From positions 124,001 through 188,000 of the forward strand of contig NZ_QJRX01000009.1 of the NCBI RefSeq assembly GCF_003205495.1: DNA of 64,000 bases. The letters are read 5' to 3'. Source of the DNA: Aquipseudomonas alcaligenes. Lineage in GTDB: Bacteria; Pseudomonadota; Gammaproteobacteria; Pseudomonadales; Pseudomonadaceae. Position 1 is the stretch's first letter, and every line of letters starts with the position of its first letter. The notes beneath the pieces are model-generated. The model was not told the origin of the DNA. It was given only the letters and a program-made list of their open reading frames with translations, and did not search any database. Position numbers and translations under genes: made by a program. This document shows, in pieces, positions 26,671 to 35,804 of the stretch.

Positions 26671-27162
26671 ATGACACTTTCCATACACCCCGAGGCCCGT
26701 ATCTCGCCCATGGCCGATATCGAGGACTCCACGCGCGGGACGCTCATCCAAATCGGCGCCGGTTCGGTGGTCGACAGTTTCGTCAAATTCAAGCCAGCGG
26801 GGGGCGCTGGCGATGTGCTGATCGGCGAGCGTACGACCATCAACTCCTGCTGTGTGTTGTACACCGGCAACGGCATCCTGATCGGCAATGATGTGGCCAT
26901 CGCCGCCAACTGTGTGTTCGCGCCGGTGAACCACGAGTTCAGTGCGCGTGAGAAACTGATTCGCGAGCAACGCTTTCGGCCGAGCAAGGGCGGCATCCTT
27001 ATTGAGGACGACGTCTGGATCGGTGCCGGTTGCGTAATTCTCGATGGCGCCATCCTGCGCAAGGGCTGCGTGATCGGCGCCATGTCGCTGGTGCGTGGTG
27101 AGGTGCCGGCCTACAGCATTAATGCGGGTAATCCACTACAGCTCTTGGGGTGGCGCACGTGA
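26671..27162 (+). CDS. Left-handed beta-helix (hexapeptide) acyltransferase
   Basis: A 163-residue LbH acyltransferase of the WecD/NeuD-like maltose O-acetyltransferase type. Hexapeptide repeats run through most of the protein (ISPMADIEDSTRG, VLIGERTTINSCCVL, ILIGNDVAIAANCVF, ILIEDDVWIGAGCVILDGA). They include the loop PVNHEFS with a His likely to be catalytic. It may acetylate a hydroxyl or amino group of the sugar made by the neighbouring enzymes. ATG 26671 follows GAGGAGG by 6 bases. It ends in a 4-base overlap with the reductase gene. Confidence 0.85.
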   Translation: MTLSIHPEARISPMADIEDSTRGTLIQIGAGSVVDSFVKFKPAGGAGDVLIGERTTINSCCVLYTGNGILIGNDVAIAANCVFAPVNHEFSAREKLIREQRFRPSKGGILIEDDVWIGAGCVILDGAILRKGCVIGAMSLVRGEVPAYSINAGNPLQLLGWRT

Positions 27163-27959
27163 GTCGATTCACCGTCCTGGGTGCGGGCGGCTTCATCGGC
27201 CGGCACTTGGTTGCGCACCTGAGGGCTTCCGGCCATCAGGTGCTGACGCCCGCGCGGGATGTCAGTTTGGCCGGGCAGGCACACGGGCATCTGATCTACG
27301 CCGTCGGCCTGACCGGTGATTTCCGCCAACGTCCGTTGGATGCGGTGGATGCCCACGTCGGCTTGCTGGCGCGAGTACTGCGTGAGGCGAGCTTCGAATC
27401 CTTCCTCTATCTCTCGTCGACACGCGTCTATGGCGGCCTTTCGGCTGATCAGCTGGCTCAGGAAGACATGGACCTGCCGCAGCGACCAACTCTCGACGGG
27501 CTCTACGATTTGTCCAAGCTGCTCGGAGAGTCGATGTGTCTGGCCCAAAACCACCCGGCTGTGCGTGTGGTACGTCTGAGTAATGTCTACGGAGTCGGGC
27601 AGAGCCCGCATACTTTTCTGCAGATGGTACTGGCGGAGCTGCTGCGCGAGGGCGAGGTGACGATTGGAGAGGCGGCGGAGTCGACCAAGGACTACGTGTC
27701 GCTGCGCGACGTGATCGAGCTAATTCCGCGTATCTCCGAGCACGGCGATTCACGCCTCTACAATCTGGCTAGCGGTATCAATCTGTCTCATCGCGAGCTT
27801 GCCGAGCGTCTACAGGTGCTGACCGGCGCTCGGGTGCGCTTTGCCGAGGATGGTGTCTGCCGGCGCTTTCCGCGCATAGATATATCTCGTATCAGTCGGG
27901 CTTTTGCCTGGCAGCCTCGCAGTCTGCTGGTGGATCTGCCGGAGCTGCTTGGGCGATGA
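27159..27959 (+). CDS. NAD(P)-dependent sugar-nucleotide reductase/epimerase (SDR)
   Basis: A 266-residue SDR-fold enzyme. It has GAGGFIG (8-14) for cofactor binding, the active-site serine/threonine context LSSTRVYGG and Y116-DLS-K120. In this cassette it is the best candidate for reducing the C4 ketone to finish a 6-deoxysugar; epimerase activity is the alternative. It is shorter than typical UDP-sugar epimerases (about 310-340). GTG 27159 makes a 4-base overlap with the acyltransferase gene. GC and codon use begin to fall here relative to rfbG. Confidence 0.82.
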   Translation: MSRFTVLGAGGFIGRHLVAHLRASGHQVLTPARDVSLAGQAHGHLIYAVGLTGDFRQRPLDAVDAHVGLLARVLREASFESFLYLSSTRVYGGLSADQLAQEDMDLPQRPTLDGLYDLSKLLGESMCLAQNHPAVRVVRLSNVYGVGQSPHTFLQMVLAELLREGEVTIGEAAESTKDYVSLRDVIELIPRISEHGDSRLYNLASGINLSHRELAERLQVLTGARVRFAEDGVCRRFPRIDISRISRAFAWQPRSLLVDLPELLGR

Positions 27960-28002
27960 AGATCGATCCTGTGGTTCACTCCCTAAATTCAAGAGGTTTG
28001 TC

Positions 28003-28749
28003 ATGACTGCATCCAATCCTGATCCGATCCAAGCCTTCGAACAAGAGAAAGCCGAGCGGATTGCCACCTACCCGCAGGATGCGGCCTGGCAAGCGCAGTC
28101 GCGTGCCTGGATGCGCCGAGCCTTCGAACAGAAGTACATGTACAACTTTAGCTGGATGGGCCGCCCAATCATCCAGACCCCAGTGGACATGATGGCCATG
28201 CAGGAGCTGATCTGGCAGGTGAAACCCCAGGTCATAATCGAGACCGGTGTGGCTCACGGCGGCTCGTTGCTATTCTACGCCTCGCTGCTGGAGCTGCTGG
28301 GCGAGGGCGAGGTGGTTGGCATCGACATTGATATCCGAGCACATAACCGCAAGGCTATTGAGGACCACCCGATGAGCAAGCGCTTGCACCTGATCCAGGG
28401 TTCCTCCACCAGCGCCGAGGTGGTCGAGCAGGTGCGTGCCCGGGTAGCGGGCAAGCAACGAGTGATGGTGTGCCTGGACTCCAACCACACCGAGGAGCAT
28501 GTGTTAGCCGAGTTGGCTGCCTATGCGGAACTGGTGACCAAGGGCAGCTACCTGGTTGTCTTCGACTCGGTAGTGGAGGATTTGCCCAAGGACTTCTTTG
28601 CCGATCGACCGTGGAATGTTGGCGACAACCCGAAAACTGCAGTGCACAAGTGGTTGCCAATGCACCCTGAGTTCGCCATCGACCGTGACTTTGAGAGCAA
28701 GCTACTGCTTACCGTCTGCCCTGAGGGGTTCCTCAAGCGCCTCGATTGA
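28003..28749 (+). CDS. CmcI/rhamnosyl O-methyltransferase-like protein (cephalosporin hydroxylase family)
   Basis: A 248-residue protein of the CmcI family, a SAM-dependent methyltransferase fold that includes O-methyltransferases of sugars. Segments seen are FSWMGRPIIQTPVDMMAMQE, IIETGVAHGGSLLFYASLL (SAM-binding), VVGIDIDIRAHNRKAI, VMVCLDSNHTEEHV and FFADRPWNVGDNP. It may O-methylate the glycan or its precursor; the family name (hydroxylase) should not be read literally. AAGAGG precedes the ATG. The gene lies 43 bases after the reductase and closes the sugar island before fliC. Confidence 0.82.
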   Translation: MTASNPDPIQAFEQEKAERIATYPQDAAWQAQSRAWMRRAFEQKYMYNFSWMGRPIIQTPVDMMAMQELIWQVKPQVIIETGVAHGGSLLFYASLLELLGEGEVVGIDIDIRAHNRKAIEDHPMSKRLHLIQGSSTSAEVVEQVRARVAGKQRVMVCLDSNHTEEHVLAELAAYAELVTKGSYLVVFDSVVEDLPKDFFADRPWNVGDNPKTAVHKWLPMHPEFAIDRDFESKLLLTVCPEGFLKRLD

Positions 28750-28846
28750 TCTCAAAAGCCCTGACGTGCTGCCGAAAACCATACTGGTAGCGCGTCAATT
28801 TTCTCGTATTTTCCCACCTTCATTTTCTTGGGAGACGTAAATTGTT

Positions 28847-28888
28847 GATTGAGCTTCGGAAAAAAAATTGATTTTTTCTTGCTCAATC
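28847..28888. repeat. Long AT-cored inverted repeat upstream of the fliC promoter
   Basis: GATTGAGC (28847-28854) and GCTCAATC (28881-28888) enclose an A-tract and T-tract that can also pair (GAAAAAA with TTTTTTC). The fold ends 4 bases before the fliC -35 element. It may be an intrinsic-terminator-like hairpin for the sugar cassette or a regulator-binding dyad. Confidence 0.6.
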
Positions 28889-28892
28889 CACC

Positions 28893-28919
28893 TAAAGTTG
28901 CCCCAGACAGCGCCGATAC
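28893..28919 (+). promoter_or_regulatory. FliA (sigma-28) promoter of fliC
   Basis: TAAAG (28893-28897), 14 bases, GCCGATAC (28912-28919). This matches TAAAGTTT-N11-GCCGATAA with two mismatches and leaves a leader of about 90 bases before fliC. Confidence 0.93.
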
Positions 28920-29017
28920 AAAGACCGAATGCGAACTTTATGGGGCGTCTGAGCAAGCAGGCCCGAAGCTCGCAAGCTCAGACAACCAGTTAGTACGGTC
29001 CTTTGGAGGCAAATACC

Positions 29018-30511
29018 ATGGCCCTGACAGTCAACACAAACGTCGCTTCGCTGAACACTCAGCGTAACCTCAACACCTCGTCCAAGGGTCTGGATACCTC
29101 TCTCCAGCGCCTGTCCACCGGTTTCCGCATCAACAGCGCCAAGGATGACGCGGCTGGTCTGCAGATCTCCAACCGCCTGACCAGCCAGATCAACGGCCTG
29201 AACGTTGCCACCCGTAACGCCAACGACGGTATTTCCCTGTCGCAGACCGCTGAAGGTGCTCTGCAGCAGTCCACCGGTATTCTCCAGCGTATGCGTGATC
29301 TGGCCCTGCAGTCGGCCAACGGTTCCAACGGTGGCACCGAGCGTGCTGCACTGCAGTCCGAAGTGTCGCAGCTGCAGCAGGAGTTGAACCGTATCGCCGA
29401 CACCACCAGCTTTGGTGGGCGCAAGATTCTCGACGGTACCTTCGGCTCGCAGAGCTTCCAGGTTGGCGCCAATGCTTATGAAACCATCAGCGTCTCCATC
29501 GGTGCAGCCAGTGCAACCCGCATCGGTGTCAACCGCACCGACTTGGGCACCAGTGCCCAGTCTGCAGTAGCCGGTGCGAGCGCCTTCGCTGCGTTGAACG
29601 CAACCAGCCAGGGCTATCAGGACAGCACTTTTGCTGTCATTGGCAAGCTGGGCAGTGCCAACGCGGACTTCGCGACTGGCTCTTCCGCTCGTGAAATCGC
29701 TGCGGCAATCAACGCCGACTCCGACGAGACTGGTGTTTCCGCTACCGCTCGTACCGTGGCCCGTCTGGGTGGCTTCTCCAACACCGCTGCTGCCACTGTA
29801 TCTTTCAACCTGTACGGTGCGAACAACTCTGCAGCTTCCGCTGGCGTCGCGATCTCCGCCAACGTCACCGACTTCACCGATCTGAGTGCTCTTGCTGACG
29901 CGATCAACAAGGAAACCGGTACCACCGGTATCGCAGCGCGCTCTCTTGGCTCCAGTGTTGAACTGGTGAATGACAAGGGCGACTCGATTCTCATCGACGG
30001 CTTCTCCGGTGGTGGTGCAACTCCTACCATCACTGCCTATAACTTCGACGGCGATACTGCCCTTGGCGCTGCAGGAACTATCTCTGCCGCTGGCGGTGGT
30101 GCTCGTGTAGATGGCCGCGTACGTGTCGAGTCTCCGGATGCCTTCCAGTTGACCGGCTTGGCCGCCAACCTGGGCACCGACGGTTTCAGCTCGCTGAACG
30201 CAGTGGCTGATGTGGATATCAGCACCCAAGTCGGTGCTCAGAAGGCTCTTGGTGTGATCAGTGGTGCACTGTCCAATATCGACAGCCAGCGTGCCCAGCT
30301 CGGTGCTGTGCAGAACCGCTTCGAGAACACCATCTCGAACCTGCAGAACATCTCCGAGAACGCCTCTGCCGCTCGCAGCCGGATCCGCGACACCGACTTC
30401 GCTGCCGAAACCTCGGAACTGACCAAGAATCAGATCCTGCAGCAGGCCGGTACCGCAATCCTGGCCCAGGCCAACCAGCTGCCGCAGGCTGTGCTCAGTC
30501 TGCTCGGCTAA
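29018..30511 (+). CDS. fliC: Flagellin FliC
   Basis: A 497-residue filament subunit. The conserved D0/D1 N-terminus ([38 protein letters not shown]) and C-terminus ([36 protein letters not shown]) flank a variable Ser/Thr/Ala-rich middle (about 175-390), the surface-exposed part where flagellin glycans attach in Pseudomonas. ATG 29018 follows TTGGAGG. Codon use favours T-ending Ala/Ser/Thr/Arg codons (GCT, TCC, CGT), as expected of a very highly expressed gene. FliA promoter upstream; hairpin downstream. Confidence 0.97.
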   Translation: MALTVNTNVASLNTQRNLNTSSKGLDTSLQRLSTGFRINSAKDDAAGLQISNRLTSQINGLNVATRNANDGISLSQTAEGALQQSTGILQRMRDLALQSANGSNGGTERAALQSEVSQLQQELNRIADTTSFGGRKILDGTFGSQSFQVGANAYETISVSIGAASATRIGVNRTDLGTSAQSAVAGASAFAALNATSQGYQDSTFAVIGKLGSANADFATGSSAREIAAAINADSDETGVSATARTVARLGGFSNTAAATVSFNLYGANNSAASAGVAISANVTDFTDLSALADAINKETGTTGIAARSLGSSVELVNDKGDSILIDGFSGGGATPTITAYNFDGDTALGAAGTISAAGGGARVDGRVRVESPDAFQLTGLAANLGTDGFSSLNAVADVDISTQVGAQKALGVISGALSNIDSQRAQLGAVQNRFENTISNLQNISENASAARSRIRDTDFAAETSELTKNQILQQAGTAILAQANQLPQAVLSLLG

Positions 30512-30529
30512 GGTCAGAAGCGCTAGACT

Positions 30530-30560
30530 GCGGGGAGAAGGGCTTGGCTCTTCTCCCCGC
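30530..30560 (+). terminator. Strong hairpin between fliC and flaG
   Basis: GCGGGGAGAAG (30530-30540), 9-base loop, CTTCTCCCCGC (30550-30560): a perfect 11-bp stem. No T-run follows, so it may stabilise the abundant fliC transcript and let some transcription reach flaG. Confidence 0.7.
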
Positions 30561-30583
30561 TACCTCATTGTGAGGAGAAATTT

Positions 30584-30964
30584 ATGGACGTCGGCTCAAT
30601 CAAGAATTCGCTGAATCCGGTACAGCAGGTGACAGGGCGCTCTGCTCCAGCCGAGGTGCCGCGCAATCAGCAGATCGACGTCGCCCCCGGCGGCGACGAG
30701 CAGGCGGCAAAGGCAGCTACCGACGAGGCTCGGGATGTCTCCCGCGAACAGGTCGAATCCGCGGTCTCGACCATTCAGGAGTTTGTCCAGTCGGTGCGCC
30801 GCAATGTCAATTTCTCGGTGGAAGACAGTTCCGGGCGTGTCGTGGTCAAGGTGACCGATGCATCTTCGGGCGATGTGATTCGCCAGATTCCCTCCGAAGA
30901 AGCTTTGCAGTTGGCAGAAAGCCTGGACGAGGTGCGCAGCCTCCTGTTCAAGGCCGAAGCCTGA
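30584..30964 (+). CDS. flaG: FlaG family flagellar protein
   Basis: A 126-residue protein with a disordered N-terminus (about 1-55) and a conserved FlaG C-terminal domain: VNFSVEDSSGRVVVKVTDAS, DVIRQIPSEEALQLAESLDE. FlaG influences filament length in several species; its mechanism is not settled. GAGGAG lies 6 bases before the ATG. It sits in its usual place between fliC and fliD, 72 bases after fliC. Confidence 0.95.
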   Translation: MDVGSIKNSLNPVQQVTGRSAPAEVPRNQQIDVAPGGDEQAAKAATDEARDVSREQVESAVSTIQEFVQSVRRNVNFSVEDSSGRVVVKVTDASSGDVIRQIPSEEALQLAESLDEVRSLLFKAEA

Positions 30965-30973
30965 CAGACGAGG

Positions 30974-30990
30974 TTGGCACGACATTTGAC
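30974..30990 (+). promoter_or_regulatory. Candidate sigma-54 promoter of fliD with non-consensus -12
   Basis: TTGGCACG-ACAT-TTGAC: the -24 half is perfect and the 10-base spacing is right, but the -12 dinucleotide is GA instead of GC. Position (about 50 bases before fliD) fits the known FleQ/RpoN control of fliD. Confidence 0.6.
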
Positions 30991-31040
30991 TGTTAAGTGC
31001 TTGCAAGGCGTTGATTGTCATATTTTTGGCGAGGTGAGAC

Positions 31041-32798
31041 ATGGCTGGAATACTGGGCGTCGGATCGGGTATCGATATCGACAGCATAGTGACCGCACTG
31101 GTCAATGCAGAGCGGGCTCCGAAGACCCAGCAGCTTGATCGCCTGGAGAAGGCCACCACCTCGCGCTTCTCTGCTCTGGGGACCCTCAAGGGATCGCTGA
31201 GCGGCCTACAGACTGCCATCCAGAATCTTAACAAGCCCTCGTTGTTCACCAACCGTACCGCTTCGTCGAGTAGCACTAGTGTGCTTACGGCAAAGGCAGA
31301 CGCCGATGCTGTGGCGGGTAAGTACAGTGTTCAGGTTCAGCAGCTTGCGACCAGCAGCAAGGTTGGTTTGCAGTCGGTTTCCACTGATGCGTCTACCAGG
31401 TTCAGCAGTGGCACCCTGACTATCTCCACTGGCTCGACGAATTTTGAAGTCGATATCACGTCCGCCAATAACAGCCTTGCCGGTGTTCGTGATGCCATCA
31501 ATGCTGCCGGGAAGGATAAAGGGGTTACAGCTACCATCGTTACCGACTCATCCGGATCCCGTCTGGTGCTGAGCTCCAACAAGTCGGGCGAGGGTAATGA
31601 CATCAAGGTGGCGGTAAGCGAGGATGGGGTCACCACTGGTACTGTGGCCCTTACCACCCAGGCTTTCCAGCCTTCGGCCAGCTTGTCTCTTCCCGCCTTT
31701 GCCGGTGGTCCCACCTCTACTTTCCAACCCGGCAACTTGGCGATTTCGGCTGGCAGCGTCGATCTTGATATCGCTGTGGCTGATGGCGATTCCCTGGAAG
31801 ATATTCGCGACGCAATCAACACTGCCGGTGCCGGGCAGGGTGTCTCTGCTAGCATCGAAACCGATGCTTCGGGCGCTCGCCTGGTACTCAGCTCCACCAA
31901 TGGAACGGCGCTGACTGCTGCTGCTACATCTTCCGGTGTTGGCAGTGGCAGCAATGCTCTCACCAGTCTCAATCCGGCAAGTGGGGTTACGGCTACTTCT
32001 GCTGGCCCGAACTCCACCACTGGGGCCGCAGGAGTTATCAGCAAAGCTCAATCCGCCGTCCTGTTCGTTGATGGTCTCAGGGTTGAAAGCAGCAGCAACT
32101 CGGTAAGCTCGGCCATTGATGGGGTCACCCTCAATCTGGCTGGCGTGCAAAGCAGTGCAGACCTGGCTGCAGGTAAGACGGTCGATATCACCATCGGGGT
32201 CGACAGGGGCTCGGTCAAAACCAATATCCAGAAGTTCGTCGATGCCTACAACGGCTTGATCAATACTGCTGCGCAGCAGACTGCGGTGGTTCAGGTGGGC
32301 GAGGGAAAAAATCCGGTCACCGGCGCCTTGGTTGGCGATGCGACTGTGCGCGGACTGCTCTCGGGGTTGCGTAGCGAACTGGTGAAAATGACTGGGAGCG
32401 AGGGGACTAGGGCTCTCGCCGAACTGGGCATCACGACCCAGAAAGACGGCACCCTGAAAATCGATGACACCAAGCTAAGTTCCGCGCTCGATAAGGATTT
32501 TGAGGCCGTTGCCAATTACTTTACCGGTGACAATGGTCTGATGGTGCGGCTCGAGAAGAATGTGAGCGCCTATCTCAAGACAGACGGTGTGTTTGATCAG
32601 CGTACCCAGGCTCTGCAGAGTACCCTGTCCAATATCGATGACCAGCGCGAGGCTCTGGACCTGCGTATCGCCAAGGTCCAGGAGCGCCTGGTTGCTCAGT
32701 ACAGTGCGATGGACCAGTTGGTTGCGCGTCTGCAGAAGACCAGCGAGAGCCTGACCAACCAGCTGGCCAGTCTGCCCGGTTTCGTGAAGAAGGATTGA
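31041..32798 (+). CDS. fliD: Filament cap protein FliD (HAP2)
   Basis: A 585-residue filament cap that folds incoming flagellin and, in Pseudomonas, can act as mucin adhesin. The N-terminus ([20 protein letters not shown]) and C-terminal coiled coil ([20 protein letters not shown]) are conserved. The middle has two flagellin-IN-like repeats of about 70 residues ([32 protein letters not shown] and [32 protein letters not shown]). The gene is about 100 residues longer than many FliD. Codon use is less GC-rich than in the core genes. fliS follows with 2 bases between. Confidence 0.96.
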   Translation: MAGILGVGSGIDIDSIVTALVNAERAPKTQQLDRLEKATTSRFSALGTLKGSLSGLQTAIQNLNKPSLFTNRTASSSSTSVLTAKADADAVAGKYSVQVQQLATSSKVGLQSVSTDASTRFSSGTLTISTGSTNFEVDITSANNSLAGVRDAINAAGKDKGVTATIVTDSSGSRLVLSSNKSGEGNDIKVAVSEDGVTTGTVALTTQAFQPSASLSLPAFAGGPTSTFQPGNLAISAGSVDLDIAVADGDSLEDIRDAINTAGAGQGVSASIETDASGARLVLSSTNGTALTAAATSSGVGSGSNALTSLNPASGVTATSAGPNSTTGAAGVISKAQSAVLFVDGLRVESSSNSVSSAIDGVTLNLAGVQSSADLAAGKTVDITIGVDRGSVKTNIQKFVDAYNGLINTAAQQTAVVQVGEGKNPVTGALVGDATVRGLLSGLRSELVKMTGSEGTRALAELGITTQKDGTLKIDDTKLSSALDKDFEAVANYFTGDNGLMVRLEKNVSAYLKTDGVFDQRTQALQSTLSNIDDQREALDLRIAKVQERLVAQYSAMDQLVARLQKTSESLTNQLASLPGFVKKD

Positions 32799-32800
32799 TG

Positions 32801-33196
32801 ATGAGCAAGAAACCCATCGATACCTACAAGCAGGTCAAGACCGCTCAGGAAGTCAGCCCGTACCGTGCCGTGCAAATGCTTCTGGACGGCGCCCTGGAGC
32901 GCGTTCTGCTGGCACGCCAGGCTCAACTGGAAGGGGATATAGAGATCCGTGGCCTGGCCGTGGGCAGCACCATCACCATCCTCGGTGTGCTGCAGTCCAG
33001 CCTGGACAAGCAGCTGGGCGGGGAAATCGCCGAGAACCTCGATGCGCTCTACGACTACATGACCCGGCGCCTGGCAGGCGTTGCGCTGGACGACACGCCG
33101 CGCAGCCTGGACGAAGTACAGCAGCTGCTCAGCCAGATCAAGTCCGCCTGGGACGCCATCGGTCCCGAGGTCGAGCCGGCTGCGGCGGCGGAGTGA
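32801..33196 (+). CDS. fliS: Flagellin export chaperone FliS, first copy
   Basis: A 131-residue four-helix FliS-family chaperone that binds the flagellin C-terminus before export. Segments are [60 protein letters not shown] and [13 protein letters not shown], with a tail rich in Ala and Glu. ATG 32801 is chosen because AAGGA lies 6 bases upstream; ATG 32798 directly overlaps the fliD stop. The second fliS lies 79 bases downstream and differs markedly in sequence, so the two are old paralogues rather than a recent duplication. Confidence 0.93.
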   Translation: MSKKPIDTYKQVKTAQEVSPYRAVQMLLDGALERVLLARQAQLEGDIEIRGLAVGSTITILGVLQSSLDKQLGGEIAENLDALYDYMTRRLAGVALDDTPRSLDEVQQLLSQIKSAWDAIGPEVEPAAAAE

Positions 33197-33213
33197 TTCT
33201 TCCGTTTTGCCGC

Positions 33214-33240
33214 TAAAGCCGCGCCCGGGATTGCCGATAC
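33214..33240 (+). promoter_or_regulatory. FliA (sigma-28) promoter of the second fliS
   Basis: TAAAG (33214-33218), 14 bases, GCCGATAC (33233-33240). The spacing and -10 octamer are the same as in the fliC promoter. It lies about 36 bases before the second fliS. Confidence 0.85.
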
Positions 33241-33275
33241 AAGGACAGTAGTCAGGCAATTTCAGCGGAGCGATC

Positions 33276-33656
33276 ATGAACGCGATGGCGGCCCTCAAGC
33301 AGTACCAAACCGTCAACACCCAAGCTCAGGTAGCCGATGCCAGTCCGCATCGTCTGATCCAGATGCTGATGGAGGGCGGTCTCTCCCGTCTGGCCCAGGC
33401 CAAGGGCGCCATGCTGCACGGGCAGGCCGCACAGAAAGGCGAGCTGATCAGCAAGGCCATTGGTATCATCGGTGGCCTGCGCGAAGGGCTGGATCTGCAG
33501 CGCGGCGGCGAAGTGGCCGCCAACCTGGATCGTCTTTATGAATACATGGTGGTACGCCTGGTCGAGGCCAATGTCACCAACGATGCGGCTATCCTCGACG
33601 AGGTCGCCGGCCTGTTGCGCAACGTCAAGTCCGGTTGGGATGCCATCAGCCACTGA
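33276..33656 (+). CDS. fliS: Flagellin export chaperone FliS, second copy
   Basis: A 126-residue FliS, the copy closest to the usual Pseudomonas FliS (MNAMAALKQYQTVNTQAQVA, DASPHRLIQMLMEGGLSRLA, GIIGGLREGLDLQRGGEVAA, LDRLYEYMVVRL). Gly/Leu helix packing and the N-terminal tyrosine motif needed for flagellin binding are present. It has its own FliA-type promoter, so it should be made together with fliC. fliT follows after 23 bases. Confidence 0.95.
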   Translation: MNAMAALKQYQTVNTQAQVADASPHRLIQMLMEGGLSRLAQAKGAMLHGQAAQKGELISKAIGIIGGLREGLDLQRGGEVAANLDRLYEYMVVRLVEANVTNDAAILDEVAGLLRNVKSGWDAISH

Positions 33657-33679
33657 TGGGCCAGCAGAAGGGGAATACC

Positions 33680-33976
33680 ATGAGTTCGTCCGTCCAGCTC
33701 CTTGAAGCCACCGGAAGCGCCCTGCGCGATGCCCTGCAGCGTCGCGACTGGACCGCCATCGGTGAGCTGGATGCGCAGTGCCGCCAGGCCGTGGAAGAGG
33801 CCATGGTCGAAGCGGTGCGCGACGAGGGGCTGCTGCAGCAGCGCATGCATGAGCTGCTCGACCTCTACCGGGAACTGGTCGCCACCTGCCAGGCCGAGCA
33901 GCGTCGCCTGGCCGGGGAGCTGGTCCAGCTCAACCAGTCGCAGCAGGGCGCCAAGGTCTATCAGCTGTTCACCTGA
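33680..33976 (+). CDS. fliT: FliT-like flagellar protein
   Basis: A 98-residue helical protein (LRDALQRRDWTAIGELDAQC, MHELLDLYRELVATCQAEQR) resembling FliT, the FliD export chaperone, and occupying the PA1096-like position between fliS and fleQ. ATG 33680 (MSSSVQLLEATG) is chosen over the in-frame codon at 33635, which lies inside fliS. GGGG lies 6 bases before it. Assignment rests on size, helix pattern and place more than on a strong motif. Confidence 0.82.
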   Translation: MSSSVQLLEATGSALRDALQRRDWTAIGELDAQCRQAVEEAMVEAVRDEGLLQQRMHELLDLYRELVATCQAEQRRLAGELVQLNQSQQGAKVYQLFT

Positions 33977-33981
33977 GCCAG

Positions 33982-34001
33982 GCCTCCTTCCTGGAGGCTT
34001 T
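33982..34001 (+). terminator. Terminator-like hairpin after fliT
   Basis: GCCTCC (33982-33987), loop TTCCT, GGAGGC (33993-33998) then TTT. A short stem with a weak U-tract, placed between fliT and fleQ. Confidence 0.6.
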
Positions 34002-34064
34002 CCCGGGCATCTACGGACTATTGCGGATGCCGTCGGGATTCATGGAAAAATCTACGCCATAAAA

Positions 34065-34093
34065 TTGACTCTTGTCTGATTTTTGACTTTACT
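34065..34093 (+). promoter_or_regulatory. Candidate sigma-70 promoter of fleQ
   Basis: TTGACT (34065-34070), 17 bases, TTTACT (34088-34093). fleQ is not sigma-54 dependent in Pseudomonas and no -24/-12 element was found here. The -10 box is weak. Confidence 0.45.
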
Positions 34094-34170
34094 AGTGGCC
34101 AATTGCCGTTGTCGCTTGTGATTCCGCTCGGCGACCCCCTCTCCCAGCCCTCGAGCCAGAACAGAACAAG

Positions 34171-35646
<1,476 letters not shown>

Positions 35647-35672
35647 TCGGCCTCTCGTCTCGCCCAATTAAG

Positions 35673-35707
35673 CCGGAGCTTTGACGCAAGCTCCGGTTTT
35701 GTTTTTT
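35673..35707 (+). terminator. Rho-independent terminator after fleQ
   Basis: CCGGAGCTT (35673-35681), loop, AAGCTCCGG (35688-35696), then TTTTGTTTTTT. Confidence 0.95.
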
Positions 35708-35736
35708 AAGTTATTGAAAATAAAGAATTATTTTTT

Positions 35737-35752
35737 AGGCATGGGGATTGCT
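35737..35752 (+). promoter_or_regulatory. Sigma-54 promoter of fleSR
   Basis: AGGCATG-GGGA-TTGCT: GG and GC are 10 bases apart, with two mismatches in the -24 half. An AT-rich tract (35704-35736) precedes it. FleQ-dependent by family knowledge. Confidence 0.85.
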
Positions 35753-35804
35753 AAGACTCTTCTGTCCGACCGTCTGCTGACGGTTCGCCAGCCGAGAGAA
35801 GAGC

